Source of the DNA: Tridacna crocea | Lineage: Eukaryota > Mollusca > Bivalvia > Cardiida > Cardiidae | Assembly: GCA_943736015.1 (NCBI GenBank) | Contig: OX031066.1 | Span: 24,102,127-24,166,126 of the forward strand | DNA: 64,000 nucleotides | Direction: 5' to 3' | Part shown: positions 10,226-22,600 of the stretch, in pieces | Position numbering within the stretch: the first letter of the stretch is position 1 | Layout of the letters: every line of letters starts with the position of its first letter | Notes under the pieces: generated by a model | What the model was told of the DNA's origin: nothing | What the model saw: the letters and a program-made list of their open reading frames with translations, nothing else | Database searches by the model: none | Position numbers and translations under genes: made by a program

Positions 10226-10414
10226 CCCTTTACCATACAGTGCCGAAAGGAAGGTTTTTGAAAACATTGTGGGAAAAGGAGAAAATGCTGGTAACCAGCA
10301 TTTTGTCCTTTTCCCACAATGTTTTCTACTCTATCAAAGAAAAATTATTCCGTTTAGCCACACTGAAATGCTCTCAATTTGTACAGAGCTGGAATTTCAT
10401 CGTCTGGTAAAGGG
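10226..10414 (+). mobile_element. TTAA palindromic MITE, shortened
   Basis: TTAA at 10222-10225 and 10415-10418; 189 bp rather than about 220. Ends CCCTTTACCATACAGTGCC and GTCTGGTAAAGGG. The missing bases are between the left end and the core. Confidence 0.9.
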
Positions 10415-10452
10415 TTAAATGATTTAGCTCTACCATAAACTGGATTAAAACT

Positions 10453-10503
10453 TTACCACTCAACAAAATTTTGTTAGTGACCAAATTGAAAGCATTTGCA
10501 GAA
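10453..10503 (-). mobile_element. TTAA MITE left-end fragment
   Basis: CTTTACCACTCAACAAAATTTT followed by CCAAATTGAAAGCATTTGCAG, then cut off exactly where the A/B modular repeat begins at about 10504. The core and right end were not found downstream. Confidence 0.6.
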
Positions 10504-11275
10504 AACAACTTTAAAGTTGGGTATTTAGAATTTTCACATCATGCCAAATTAAAAAATATATATATCATTCAAATTTATATGAAAAAACAATACAAATCAT
10601 CAATGATTAAGAATCATAAAATTACAAAAAAAAAATTTTTTTGTGGTATTCCCTTAACTCTTTACCACACGAGAAAATTTCAGACTGGTCCAAATTGAAA
10701 GCACTTGCAGACGACAAATTAAAGGTGACTGAAGAATTAAAATTTGGTTTGGGAAGGATAGAAAACACTGTGGGAAAAGGAGAAAATGCTGGTTACCAGC
10801 ATTTTCTCCTTTTCCCACAGTGTTTTCAAAAGGCTTCTTTCTCAGGGTCGTTAAAAGTCAGGATTGTGTGGTAAAGGGTTAAAAGGCTACGTAGCCTCTT
10901 AAGCTATTTTTAGATTTTGCGCCAAAAATCAATAAAGCATTGTGGGAATGTCAAGTGACTGGCACGTGACTCTAGAGTAAGGCTTAAATACCATTACATA
11001 ACAAACATGTAATAATTATTTTCCATAATGTCTTCTTCGGACGGATGTTTTCCTGTATTTTTAAAAATGAGAGAATTGATAATGTAAAAATGTCTCCCCT
11101 TGGTGTCAACCTGGTCCGTAATAAATCTCTAATTTCTCGTGTTATCGGATGGTTTTCGACCACTGGGGGTTTTATGAACGCAAATTGAAAGGGGGAGTAT
11201 AAGGACGATTTCTTTGCATTTTAAAAATTTGTAAAATTTTCGTCCCAAAATCTGAAGGGCCACCTTTAATGTAAA
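10504..11275 (+). mobile_element. Modular A-B repeat element carrying a nested TTAA MITE
   Basis: Starts TTTAAAGTTGGGTATTTAG and ends GGGCCACCTTTAA, so the termini form an inverted repeat of the TTAAAGGTGG type. Module A runs to the GGCTACGTAGCC palindrome, module B from TTAAGCTATTTTTAGATTTTG to the end. A complete MITE (10658-10878) is inserted at the TTAA just before the palindrome. Two uninterrupted A modules are at 21077-21420. No protein is encoded. Confidence 0.75.
10658..10878 (-). mobile_element. TTAA palindromic MITE with empty-site proof
   Basis: Flanked by TTAA at 10654-10657 and 10879-10882. The surrounding sequence, TATTCCC-TTAA-AAGGCTACGTAG, occurs without the insert at 21215-21235 and 21379-21399. 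This shows a 221-bp unit whose insertion duplicated exactly TTAA, as piggyBac transposases do. Core arms carry AACACTGTGGG and CCCACAGTGTT, a paired variant. Confidence 0.95.
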
Positions 11276-11299
11276 AACTGATGATAATGCCTGTTTGTG

Positions 11300-11516
11300 A
11301 TAGGTAATGTCTTGTTTTTATGACCGTGAGATAGAAGTCTTTCGAAAACATTGTGGGGAAAGGAGAAAAGGCTTGTAACCAACATTTTTTTCCTTTTCCT
11401 ATAATTTTTTCTACTCTGCTGAAAACCGATTTCAAGTTTTGAGTTCTGGTTATTGTGTCATCTGTAAGTGCTTTCAATTGGGAACAGTCTAAAATTTTGT
11501 TGTTTGATAAAGAGTA
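11300..11516 (+). mobile_element. TTAA MITE, decayed ends
   Basis: Core GAAAACATTGTGGGGAAAGGAG ... TTTCCTTTTCCTATAATTTTTTC with several arm mismatches. Right end TTTTGTTGTTTGATAAAGAG. The left end is poorly preserved. Confidence 0.65.
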
Positions 11517-11559
11517 TAAAAAACATCAAAGTTTCAGATGCTTAAAAGGAACAGACGGG

Positions 11560-11820
11560 TACATGTATTTGCAGATGACAAATTCATTCAAGCTTGTAAG
11601 AAGGAATTCATCCTTGAAAGAGTAGTAAGCATTGTTAAGAAAAATTAAGAAAAAGCTGCTCACAATAACTTTATCCTTTTCCTACAATGTATACAAATAA
11701 ATGCTTTAACCCATTACTGTCTTTGATAGGTTAAAAAACATTGCAGGAAAAAGAAGAAAATGCTGGTTACCATAATTTTCATAATTTTGTCCATTATTTT
11801 GTTGTTTGGTAAAGAGTTGA
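11560..11820 (-). mobile_element. One or two heavily decayed TTAA MITEs
   Basis: 11560-11700 retains ATTTGCAGATGACAAATTC and TCCTTTTCCTACAATG. 11703-11820 has an intact left TTAACCCATTACTG and GAAAATGCTGGTTACCA, then GTTGTTTGGTAAAGAG. Both lack most of the right arm of the palindrome. Confidence 0.5.
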
Positions 11821-11821
11821 T

Positions 11822-12029
11822 CCTTTACTACACAATCCCTCTTTTGACACCCCTGACAAAAAAGCCTTTAGAAAACATTGTGGGAGAAGGAGAACCAGCA
11901 TTTTCTCCTTTTCTCAAAATGTTTTCTACCCTTCACTAAACAAATTTCAAATTTTCAGTCATTTTTATTTTGTTGTCTGCAAATGCTTTCAATTTGGACC
12001 AGTCTGAAATATTGTCATTTGGTAATGGG
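11822..12029 (+). mobile_element. TTAA MITE, one palindrome arm deleted
   Basis: Follows the previous remnant directly (GTTGATCCTTTACTACACAATCCC) and ends at TTAA 12030-12033. The left arm reads GGGAGAAGGAG then jumps to AACCAGCATTTTCTCC, so about 12 bases next to the centre are lost. Confidence 0.8.
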
Positions 12030-12627
12030 TTAAAACAAATGAGTAAGTTGTTTTGATAAAGGTCTTCAATGGCTGTAACTGTTACAGTTATTAAAAAATT
12101 CTAACAATATAATTGAAGTTTCCTATTTTAGACTATTATCAAGTAGACGATAGGAATGAGAAAAGAGGATTTACCAGTCTTATAAGGGGAAATAAGATAT
12201 AAAGTCAATAAAAGCTACCTGAAAAACTACCATTATGATAATATAAGTGCTCCTCAAGATCAAAGTGAAGTAAATGGAAATATTTATAGCTTGGAATGTT
12301 ATGCATTGAATATTTTAGTTTTGAGCTTAATAGATTAACTATGTAGGTTGAAAAAAAAAAACCAATGTAGTTCACTGTGTAAATGTGAAATACATGTATG
12401 TGCCTGATGGTTCATAGCTAGGGGAAACTCTATGGGAGAAGCTTTTTTTTTTATAATTCTTCCCATTACTGTTGAAACATTATAGCTAGTCTTTATCCTT
12501 ATCCTTGTACATGTATCATTTACTTTGGATAATTTGTAGTGACTTTGGATAGGTCAAATATAAAAATGTTTAGAGATGCTTTTTTGGCATCTGACCCAAG
12601 TTGCAATGAAATTCCGACTTTTATTAA

Positions 12628-12847
12628 CTCTTTACCACACGACAAAATTTTAGACTGGTTCAAATTGGAAGCATTTGCAGACGACAAAATAAAGGTGACT
12701 GAAATTTTGAATTTGTTATGGGAAGGGTAGAAAACACTGTGGGAAAAGGAGAAAATGCTGGTTACCAGCATTTTCTCCATTTCCCACAGTGTTTTCTAAA
12801 GGCTTCCTTTTCAGGGGCGTCAAAAGTAGTGATTGTGTGGTAATGGG
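12628..12847 (-). mobile_element. TTAA palindromic MITE, reverse
   Basis: TTAA at 12624-12627 and 12848-12851. Left end CTCTTTACC but right end GGTAATGGG, a mismatched pair of end types. Core with paired AACACTGTG / CACAGTGTT. Confidence 0.92.
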
Positions 12848-13015
12848 TTAATTGAAATAGCCATTTCATTCTTTGACACTTGAAAAGGGACTGTCCATCC
12901 TATAAAATCCATTGTATGATGAAATATGAATATTCACAAAAGTGGAGTTCTATTAGGGATACAAAAAAGGGTTAATGCATGGTTTGTTTTTTTTGGTTTG
13001 TTTATTGTTCCATTT

Positions 13016-13112
13016 TTAGCTCTCTGGCTGAAAACCAGCAGAGCTTATGTCATGCTATGGTTTCAGTCGTCCGTGTGTTTGTCTGTCCGGCCCCCACTGT
13101 TATAACTGAAAT
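13016..13112 (+). mobile_element. 5' fragment of a Helentron-like element
   Basis: TTAGCTCTCTGGCTGAAAACC...GTCGTCCGTGTGTTTGTCTGTCCGG corresponds to the first 90 bases of the element at 14267. The rest is missing. It lies about 280 bp before the TTLL start codon. Confidence 0.55.
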
Positions 13113-13395
13113 AATGTCAAAGTGGCATTTAAACACCATACAATATGGAATGACCATATTCAGGTAATAATTCCGGCAAATTCAAATTAAAACACAGAAA
13201 CAATAAAATCAGAACCAATAATCGGATTACGATAATATGTATGTACAATGTATATGAAATGATTGACATGGTGCACCTACCTACAAATTTAAAGATTAAT
13301 CTACACATTTCTTTTGTAGAAACACCAATCACCTTGGGCTTAGTTAGAAGAATGGAGCCCAAAAGTTACAACTTGTTTCAAACACTGAGATAAAT

Positions 13396-13633
13396 ATGGA
13401 GACGGAGGATTACTATGAAGCGTATGATTCAGGAGGTGAAGATGAGGAAGTTCAAGGAGAAATTGGAGAAGGGTATGGGGAAACTACGGCAATAAGTGAA
13501 AGTTCAGATTCAGAAAGTGAACCTGAGGATTCAGGATTTAGTAACAATGATATTGGTTCACAGGAGTTGAGTTTGCTTGATGGACCTTCTGTCTTGATTC
13601 AACCAAAATTGGATGAAGAGGATGGAGAAGATG
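13396..13633 (+). CDS. TTLL6: TTLL exon 1 (start codon)
   Basis: 79 codons plus one base; donor GTAAGT. Very acidic and Ser/Gly-rich ([30 protein letters not shown]), typical of the low-complexity N-termini of this family. A possible 5'UTR acceptor (CTTTTGTAG) ends at 13319. Confidence 0.85.
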
Positions 13634-16600
13634 GTAAGTCAGTTAGTTTTGATTGTCATGAATAAGAGCACATTGAGGGGGAAGTTCAAGACTATTCTAA
13701 GTGCATACATTGTATATGCACTTCGATAATCTTGTACTAGCTCCTTGATATGTATAATGTACATATGACCCATACTGCAAAGTTTATAAAAAATGCATAT
13801 TTATGAGAACAGTTTCCTTGAGTAAACATCTTATAACAGTGTTCCCGCTGACTCTTTATTTGAAGGGCACGCTTACCCCCTGAGCTGTAAATCTTCGAAG
13901 GGGGTATAAGATTTTAAAATTAGAGCAGAGGGTATGACAATAATGGTTCCAAACTAGAGGTAAAGTAATCAATAAAGATATTTGTACCACAGAAGTATTT
14001 TATATTAAGATATGGAAATTTACTGTTTTAGTCAATAAAAAGCTGAGAGGACAGTCTGAAGTGGCTCTGATTGGACAATGTCAAAAGGAACATTGTGTTT
14101 TGTCATTGGTTTCTGTATTTTTTGCATTGAGCATTTTTCATGTGTGTTAATTTATAAAAAGATTTTTCCACCTGATTTAAAAAAAAAATTATCAATAAGG
14201 GTAGCAAGTAACTTAAAATCCCATCATTTTGCACAAGTTTTGCAGATAGTGGAATCTTTTGTGTTTTTAGCTCCACTGGCCGAAAGGCCAGCGGGCTTAC
14301 GTCATGGCCCGGTGTCCGTCGTGCGTCCGTGCGTGCGTGCGTTAACTTTTATTTCAAACATCTTCTTCTCTGAAACTACCCATCCAATTTTGATGAAACT
14401 TCACAGAAATGATCCTGCCATAGTCCTCTTCAGAATTCCTTGAAAGAATTTTATTCCTTCAAAAACTCTGGTTGCCATGGCAACAAAACTGAAAAATATT
14501 GAAACTTTTTAAAAATCTTCTTCTCTGAAACCATAAGGCCTAGGGCTACCAAATTTGGCATGTAGCTTTATCTAGTGGACCTCTACCAAGTTCCTTCAAA
14601 TAATAGCCCTGGGGTCAAAATTGGCCCCAACCCGGGGGTCACAAGTTTTATATGGGCTTATATAGGGAAAACTTTAAAATCCTTCTGGTACCTAGCCATA
14701 GGGCCTAGGGCTACCAAATTTGGCATGTAGCTTTATCTAGTAGACCTCTACCCAGAGTGCCCAAATGATAGCCCAGAGGTCAAATTTGGCCCGACCCCGG
14801 GGGTCACAAGTTTTATATGGGCTTATATAGTTAAAACTTTAAAAATCTTTTCGTACCAAGCCATAAGGCCTAGGGCTACTCAATTTTGCATCTAGCTTTA
14901 TCAAGTTGTTGTCTACCAAAGGTGCCCAAATTGTAGCCCTGGGGTCAAATTTGGCCCTGTCCTGGGGGTCACAAGTTTTACATGGGCTCATATTGGGAAT
15001 TTTTTTAAAAATCTACTTGTACCTAGCCATAAGGCCTAGGGCTATCAAATTTTGCATGTAGCTTTATCTAGTGGGCCTCTACCAGGAAGGCCCAAATTAT
15101 AGCCTAAGGGTCAAGTTTGTCCCCACACCAGAGGTCACAAGTTTTACATGGGCTTTTGTGGTGAAAACTTTCTAAGTCATCTTGTTACTAACCATAATAA
15201 AGACTAGGACCACTAAATTTAGCCCTGTCTCATGGATTTTATGTTGTACAGGGCCTTTTATTGAGAAAACTTTGAAAACCTTCTTGTTTATAACCACACA
15301 TTCTAGACCTGTATTATTTGGTATGGGCTTTATCTAGTAGACTTCCACCAGGATTCAAGTAATTATAGCTTTGTGGTCAAAATTGGATTTGCCCAGGGGT
15401 CTCAACTTTTTTGTAGGTTTTTATGGAAAAAAATTGTATGTCCTCAAGTTTGAAACCAGTTGGCCAAATAATGTAATGTTTGGCTTGTAGTGTTTTTACG
15501 AATTAGCCAGTGGAGCGATACAGGGCCATCATGGCCCTCTTGTTTCCCTTACTTGAGGTCTCTCATGTAACCAAAATTTGTTACATGAATTTCAGTTCTA
15601 TTAAATGATTTATGTAACAATGTACTTGAGTGGGAACACTGTATAATAAAAAAAGATGTTTAACTCTGTACCAAAAGACATTATTTTAGACTAGTCCAAA
15701 TTGGAAGCATTAGCAGACAGCAAAATAAATGCAATTCAAAAAATTGAAATTCGTGTTTGGAAGGGAAGAAAACATTGTGGGAAAAGGAGAAAATGCTGAT
15801 TACCAGCATTTTCTCCTTTTCCCACAATGTTTTCAGAAGGCTTCTTTCTCAGGGTCATGAAAATGCGGGATTGTTTATAGGGTTAAACTGTTTGATTAAT
15901 AACACAATTGGATTCAATCTGTGAGCAAATCTTGTTAACCATTATGTGTATATCATAATGCATTGGTTTAATGGCCTGGAAATGCAGCAGATTTGGGTGG
16001 GAAAAAAAAATACAGTGAAGATTTAAGATCAAACTGTCTGTGTTTAGTTTTGTTGTTTTCGAAAAGAGTTTTGAGGTATTGACATAGCTTGGTTGTCATA
16101 TACATGTATATATATATCAAGTGTTGAATTGTGCCTAACATTTGTTGTATCTTAATCTAATTCTGTACATTTATTGTGATACGTAGTATTGCAGTTCAAT
16201 CCGTAGTGTATGTTCATATGATATCCCTCCTATGATTTTCTTAATGATTTCTTGGCATATTAACTGAAAAGTGTATTCAAAGGCCTGGTGTCTACTTGGA
16301 GGGAAGACAAAAAAAGGCTACGGTAGATGCCTTGCTGCCTTGCCCTAAAGCAATATTGTATTAACCCTCTACCACACAATCTCAAATTTTAATGACGCTG
16401 AGAAAAAAGGCTTTTGAAAACAAAAAAGGAAATTGTACTTCCCAAGGAAAAATAATATCACAATTTATTTGAAAACATTTAAATTGTTGTTTGTAAAACC
16501 ATTCAGTATGAACCATTCTAAACGTTTGCTTTGTGGGAAAGGGTTAAGATGTAAGATGTATTGGTCCTTAGCTGTTGTTTTCCTTTTGGTCTTATAAAGA

Positions 16601-19600
16601 TGAATTTGGCTCTTTACAAAACAACAAAATTTAAGACTGATCCAAATTGAAGCATTTGCAGATGACAAAGTAAATTGGTTGCCAGTATTTTCTCCTCTTC
16701 CCACATTGTTTTCAAAAGACTTCTTTCATAGGGGTGTTAAAAGTCGGATTGTGTGGTAAAAGGTTAATCAACATACAAAACAGATGGTGTTGACTAGAAA
16801 TATCAGTTCATTTGGTAACCTTATAAAGTGTTTCAAAAGAAGCAAGTGCTCAGGTGAGAAACTCCACAGGAAAAAGTAAGAAGGACATGTCTCATTTGTG
16901 AAAGGGTTTCATGTTACAGAAATATTCAAAACAAGATATGAAATATGGTGATTTCTTTAACAGGGTTGACCCGAAGTCGGAGTACTTCACTTTTTTCAAC
17001 CATCAAAAGCTTTAAATCGTTAACTGGTAATTATGACTTACTGTTTGTAATAGTATTTTCAGCACAAATGTTTGATTTTCCTTCTCAATAAGCTTTGGAA
17101 TAGGCCTTTTGGAAAGAAAAGATACAGAAACACTTAGTAAAGACTATGATTATGTTTTGGTAAAGAGAATTTAAGTTTTTGACTTGTTTGTTTGTTTTTC
17201 TGTTTACTAAATTATTACAAGGATATAGATGCAGTTTCTAATTTCCAATTAGTAACCAGATCTTAACTTTAAACAGTGATGACAAAATACAGACTTTCAG
17301 AATAAGACTATCAGCATTGCTTTTTACCTTTGCAGTAAAATAAATTGAAGTGCTGAGTTTTAATTACATGTACATGTACATGGAAAAATTTTGATGTTCT
17401 GAAATTCAGTAGATGGATTAATCAAGCTAAATTCTCCAGTCTTGGAGTGAATGACCAAATTACTATCTGTGGCAAAAGCATATCATGATAAAAGAAGCTG
17501 CATTGTTGTTATGCACAACCAGGTTACAAGGTTTTCACTTTTCCCAGAGTAAAGAAGAATATTGTCTCCTTATTGAAATCAAAAGGTTTTTGTATCTGTT
17601 CTTTATATCATTGTGGCAAAATGCTTTGTTTAATTTATGATGTGATAGATAATTGGACCTTTTGTTTGGATACCATTCACAGTAGATTTGCACAGAGCAC
17701 TTTAGTTTGTCATTTAGACGATATAGAAACTACAATCTTTCAGTGTAAGAAATTGATTAAATTGTATTTTGAAGCATACTATCATCAGTCAGCTGTCACA
17801 CCTACACCACGACACTCTCAGTCCATTCATTTACCTCCCATGGATGTTATGGGAGAGGTAATGGCAGAGGCCTGCCTCCAGTCCCAGTCAGGTGACAATA
17901 TAAACAGCTTTTACATTATACACAACTTTTCCTACCCTTCTGTCTTGGTATGATTTGGACATCTGTAGAAAACTTCATACTTCATTATATTTATCCCTCA
18001 TCTCCAATCTGTCAACTGCCAAAGCCAATGATAAATAACTAACAGTAGGGATTGCTTATATTTTATGGGATTTACTGACCAATACTAAAGTACTGCTTAT
18101 ATTATATGTGACTTACTGATACACATACTAATATTTGAGATTGTCTTTTGAAGTATAACAGAGTATTATAATAATCATCTTCGCAAGGCAAGGGTTACAA
18201 TCCACTACGCTACTCTACCTTTGGCTGATTGAGCTTCAAGATTTCGACAATCACCGATACGCATTTTCATTGGTTGCAGCTAGCTCTAACTGCATAAAAT
18301 CAAATTGCTTGTAGCATTTCATCTTTGATAAAAATAGAACAGGCTAATGGTAAAAATAGAAGATGGACATGAATACCTCCGTGGATGTGTGCAGGATCTG
18401 TATTGATTTATTACCGAAGAAAACATAGACAAACAATATTTACATAAAGTTTCAATGTGACCAATCAATTATCAGATGTTTTAGGCTATATCCCAGCACC
18501 TGACCATGGAATGTTGAAGTATGTTTATGTTTATTGCTTCATGTTGAATTATTGTATTTGTAAGCAGTTTGTAAAATGACATTTCATTGGCTATAAGAAA
18601 TATGATATAAAGGGAGATAATAAGCAGCATCCAATAGGGGGCGTATTGCGGGAATCTTGAAATCTGACTCAATCCGCTAAGGTAAGATCCACGTAGTGAT
18701 TGTAACCTTGGCTTGTGAAGATGTATAATACTGTATAAGTGTTTTTCCTGCATGTGTTTAATTTTTAGCTCACCTTTTTCCTCAAACCTGGGAACCAACT
18801 CAAAGTCACAGAAATTAAACATGGAGGTTTAATGTCTGAGTTATTCGACAATACAGCATAGAAATGTGGATAACTCAAGGCAATAGAGTTATACATGTAC
18901 AAAACACCAGTGTGGTCAGTTTAATAGAAATATTTGTTGAAAGTTGTCATATTCTTCAAAGATTCAACCTGTCTGCTATGATGCATCTATCCACAATCTA
19001 CATGTAGGGAAATGTAGGGCTTACATCAGAACTATTACCCAAGCCCATAGGGGCTGATTAAATAAATGACCAGTGGATAGATTTTGTCACAGAAAGAAGT
19101 TGGATATAATTATTACATGTTAGCTATCATAGTTGAATGAATCACACCAGGTTGTGTTTTTTGTTTGAGTAAATGTTTATTTTAGTTTGAAATTCAAAGT
19201 AAAGGCTGTCACGTAGAAAACTAGCCTGGTTCTGTACCCAGAAGATAAACATGTATTTGTAGAATGCCATCTAAGATAGTATTTTAAGACCAGCTAGAAA
19301 TATCGATTTGATATTTATACATTACTTGAAGTATCCAGAAACAAAAGTGAGTCATCAGTGGTTATTCTTGTATTACTATTGTAAATAGTAAATACCAAAA
19401 CTGCTCAGGCTGGAGATTGCAGAAATAAGGTATGCAGAAATGAAAATACCCCTCTGTTTTAAAAAAAAAATTTTCACTTTTACAGTAGTACAAACCTGTA
19501 CCATCTACAAAATCATCTTTAGCTTTTAGCTGTAAATCTGCATGTAGGGTGATCCTCAGTTTTACTAGTCCAGTAAAACAAGATCTGACATCAGTAATGG

Positions 19601-22600
19601 GTTGTTTTTTTCAGGGCAAGCAAAATCTTTAACCCATTACCACACAATCCCTACTTTTGATGCCCCTAAAAAAGCCTTTAGAAAACATTGTGGGAAAAGG
19701 AGAAAATGCTGGTAACCAGCATTTTCTCCTTTTCCCACAATATTTTTACCCTTCACAAAACAAATTTAGAATTTTCAGTCACTTTTATTTTGTTGTCTGC
19801 AAATGTTTTCAACTTGGACAAACCTAAAATATTGTCATTTTGTAGTGAGTTAAGGCTTATAACTTAAATCTATAAAAAATTAATTTTATGTATATTTGAT
19901 AGTGTTTCAGTCCGTGGGAGTGCCAGTTTTTGGAAAGTTTTTACTTCTTGTAAATTATGCTGTATAGTGTTACCAGTTTTTCTGGAATGATTTGATTTTT
20001 TGGTTTGTTTGCTTGTAAAATGTTTGAAAAACTCATTGTCTAATTTTGTTTCTCCTTTGTCTTATAATGAGTGTACAATCATTTAGTTGTAAAGTTGAAG
20101 TGCATAAGAAAAGACTACAAATTACATCTTTTGTTTCATTATCAGGCTGCATTTATTTATAACTGTATACTAGATGCACATGTATCTGGTTTTCATATAA
20201 AAAATGAGATTTGGATATTTTGATAAATTTTAATGTTAAACAAGTCACATTGTAGTCAAATATGGATGACAGCTGAACATACTGACTGAATAAACCATAT
20301 ATTGTATTGTACATGTAGATTGACAGGCAGTAACAATTTATGTAAAATTCTTTACCAAATGAACAAAACTTGGGGATCTATGGGAATTGAAACTATTTGC
20401 AGACTATGATCAGATGTGGCTAAAATTATGGTACATGTTACTGAAGAATAGAAAACAGTGTGAGAAAATTAAAAAATGCCTGCAACCAATTATGACATGC
20501 GATACTTTAAATATCTTAAACAGGTGGAGCCACTTACATTTAACACTTTACCAAACAATCCCTGGTTTTTATGACTCTGAGTTAGCAGCCTTTTGAAAAC
20601 ATTGTGCAGGGAAAAGGAGGAAATGCTGGTAACCAGCATTTTCTCCTTTTCTCACAACGTTTTCTATCCTTTTGGAAACGAATTTCAATTTTTGAAGTAT
20701 ATGTTTGTTTTCTGCAAAACCTTTCAATTTGGATCAGTCCAAAATTTTGTCGTTTGGTAAAGAGTTAAAAGGATTAAATTTAGTGCATAATACATGGCTC
20801 ATAGTTTTGCCTTGATCTTGAAATGAAATCCTCTTACAGTTAATCTCAGTTAATCTTTGTCCTAGTGGTTAGATGACCACCAATTTTATACTGAGTTAAA
20901 ATTATTTCCTATCAAAATTGAAGTAAATTTATTATTCATATTCATCTACAGGGTATCATTTATTACAGACTTAAGTTCTGTTGCAGATGGTACATACACC
21001 AAGTTTGGTTGCTTATAACAATTTAAATAGTGTTTCAATTTTGATAGCAATTTCCCCATGTTATGCACTGATAGTTTTAAAGGTGGGTATTTAGAATTTT
21101 TACATCACACCAAATTGAAAAATATATATATCACTGGAATTTATATTAAAAAAAAAAACAATACAAATCAGCAATAATTAAGAATCATAGAATTACAAAA
21201 AAAAAATTTATGGTATTCCCTTAAAAGGCTACGTAGCCTCTTAAAGGTGGGTATTTAGAATTTTGATATCACACCAAATTAAAAAAAATTATATCATTGA
21301 AATTTACATGAAAAATCAATATACATCATCAATTAATTAAGAATCATAAAATTACAAAAAAAAATTTTTTTTGATGTATTCCCTTAAAAGGCTACGTAGC
21401 CTCTTAAGCTACTTTTAGATTTTGTGCCAAAAATCAGTAAAGCATTTCGGGAATGTCAAATGACTGCCACGTGACTAATAACGCTTAAATTCCATTGCAT
21501 AACAAACATATAATAATTATTTTCCATAGCGTCTTCTTCGGACAAATGTTTGCAACTTTGTCTGTGTTTTCCTGTATTTAAATGAGAGAATTGATAATCT
21601 AAAAATTGAACGTGTCGCCCGTTGGTATGAACCTGGCTAGTTATAAATCTCTAATTTCTCGTGTTATCGGATGGTTTTCGACTACTCAGTTTTTATGAAC
21701 ACAAATTAAAAGGCTATGGGTGTATAAGGATGAATTTTTTGCATTTTTGTAAAATTTTCGTCCCAAAATCTGAAGGGCCACATTTAAGCTATTTTTAGAT
21801 TTCGCACCAAAAATTTAAAAAAGGCATTGTGGGAATGTTAAGTGACTACCATGTGACTTACGACACTTAAATTCCATAATATAACAAACATGCAATTATT
21901 TTTCATGCTATCTTCCTCGAAAGCTATGTTTAAAGTTTAGTCTGTGTATTTTCGGTATGTAAATGAGCGAGTTTCTTTTGTAAAAATAGAACACGCTTTC
22001 CCATCGGTGTCATAGTAAATCTCTTGTTTCTCTTGTTGTCAGATGGTTTTCGACTACAGGGGGTTTTTTAATGGAAATTGTAAGATTTTGGGAAAATAAG
22101 GATGATTTTTTGTATTATTGTAAAATTTTTGTTTCAAAATCTGAAGGGCCACCTTTTAAAGATAGTCAAAAAGCCACCAGTTTCTTTCAGATATAAATGC
22201 AAAACCTGCACCATAGGTAGCACTAAGCAGCCATCCTTATTATCATGATGATCGTTTAGACCTTTAGTTTAACCCTTTACCACATAATGATGACTTTTAA
22301 CACTATTGAGGAAGAAGCCTTTTGAAAACATTGTGGGAAAAGAAGAAAATACTTGTAACCAGCATTTTCTCCTTTTCCCGCAATATTTTCTACCTCATCA
22401 AAGTCAGAAATCATCATATTACCAAGGTTTAATTTGTTATTTGCAGATGCTATGAATCTGGTCCAGACTAAAAATGTTTTGTTTGGTAAAGAGTTAAAAG
22501 AAGCACTAAAATTACTCTGGTATACATGTAAACTACGGTATATTCTGATAGCACCGACCTTGTACATGTAGTTATCTTGTGACTAACAGACTTTACTCTT

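Noticed and set aside
4924-13395. Bidirectional promoter between the glutaredoxin-like gene and TTLL
   Set aside because: The 8.5-kb gap is full of transposons and I saw no promoter motif; head-to-head orientation alone is not evidence.
17573-17953. 126-codon frame in TTLL intron 1
   Set aside because: No splice-site context, no family motif and composition like the surrounding intron; left unannotated.
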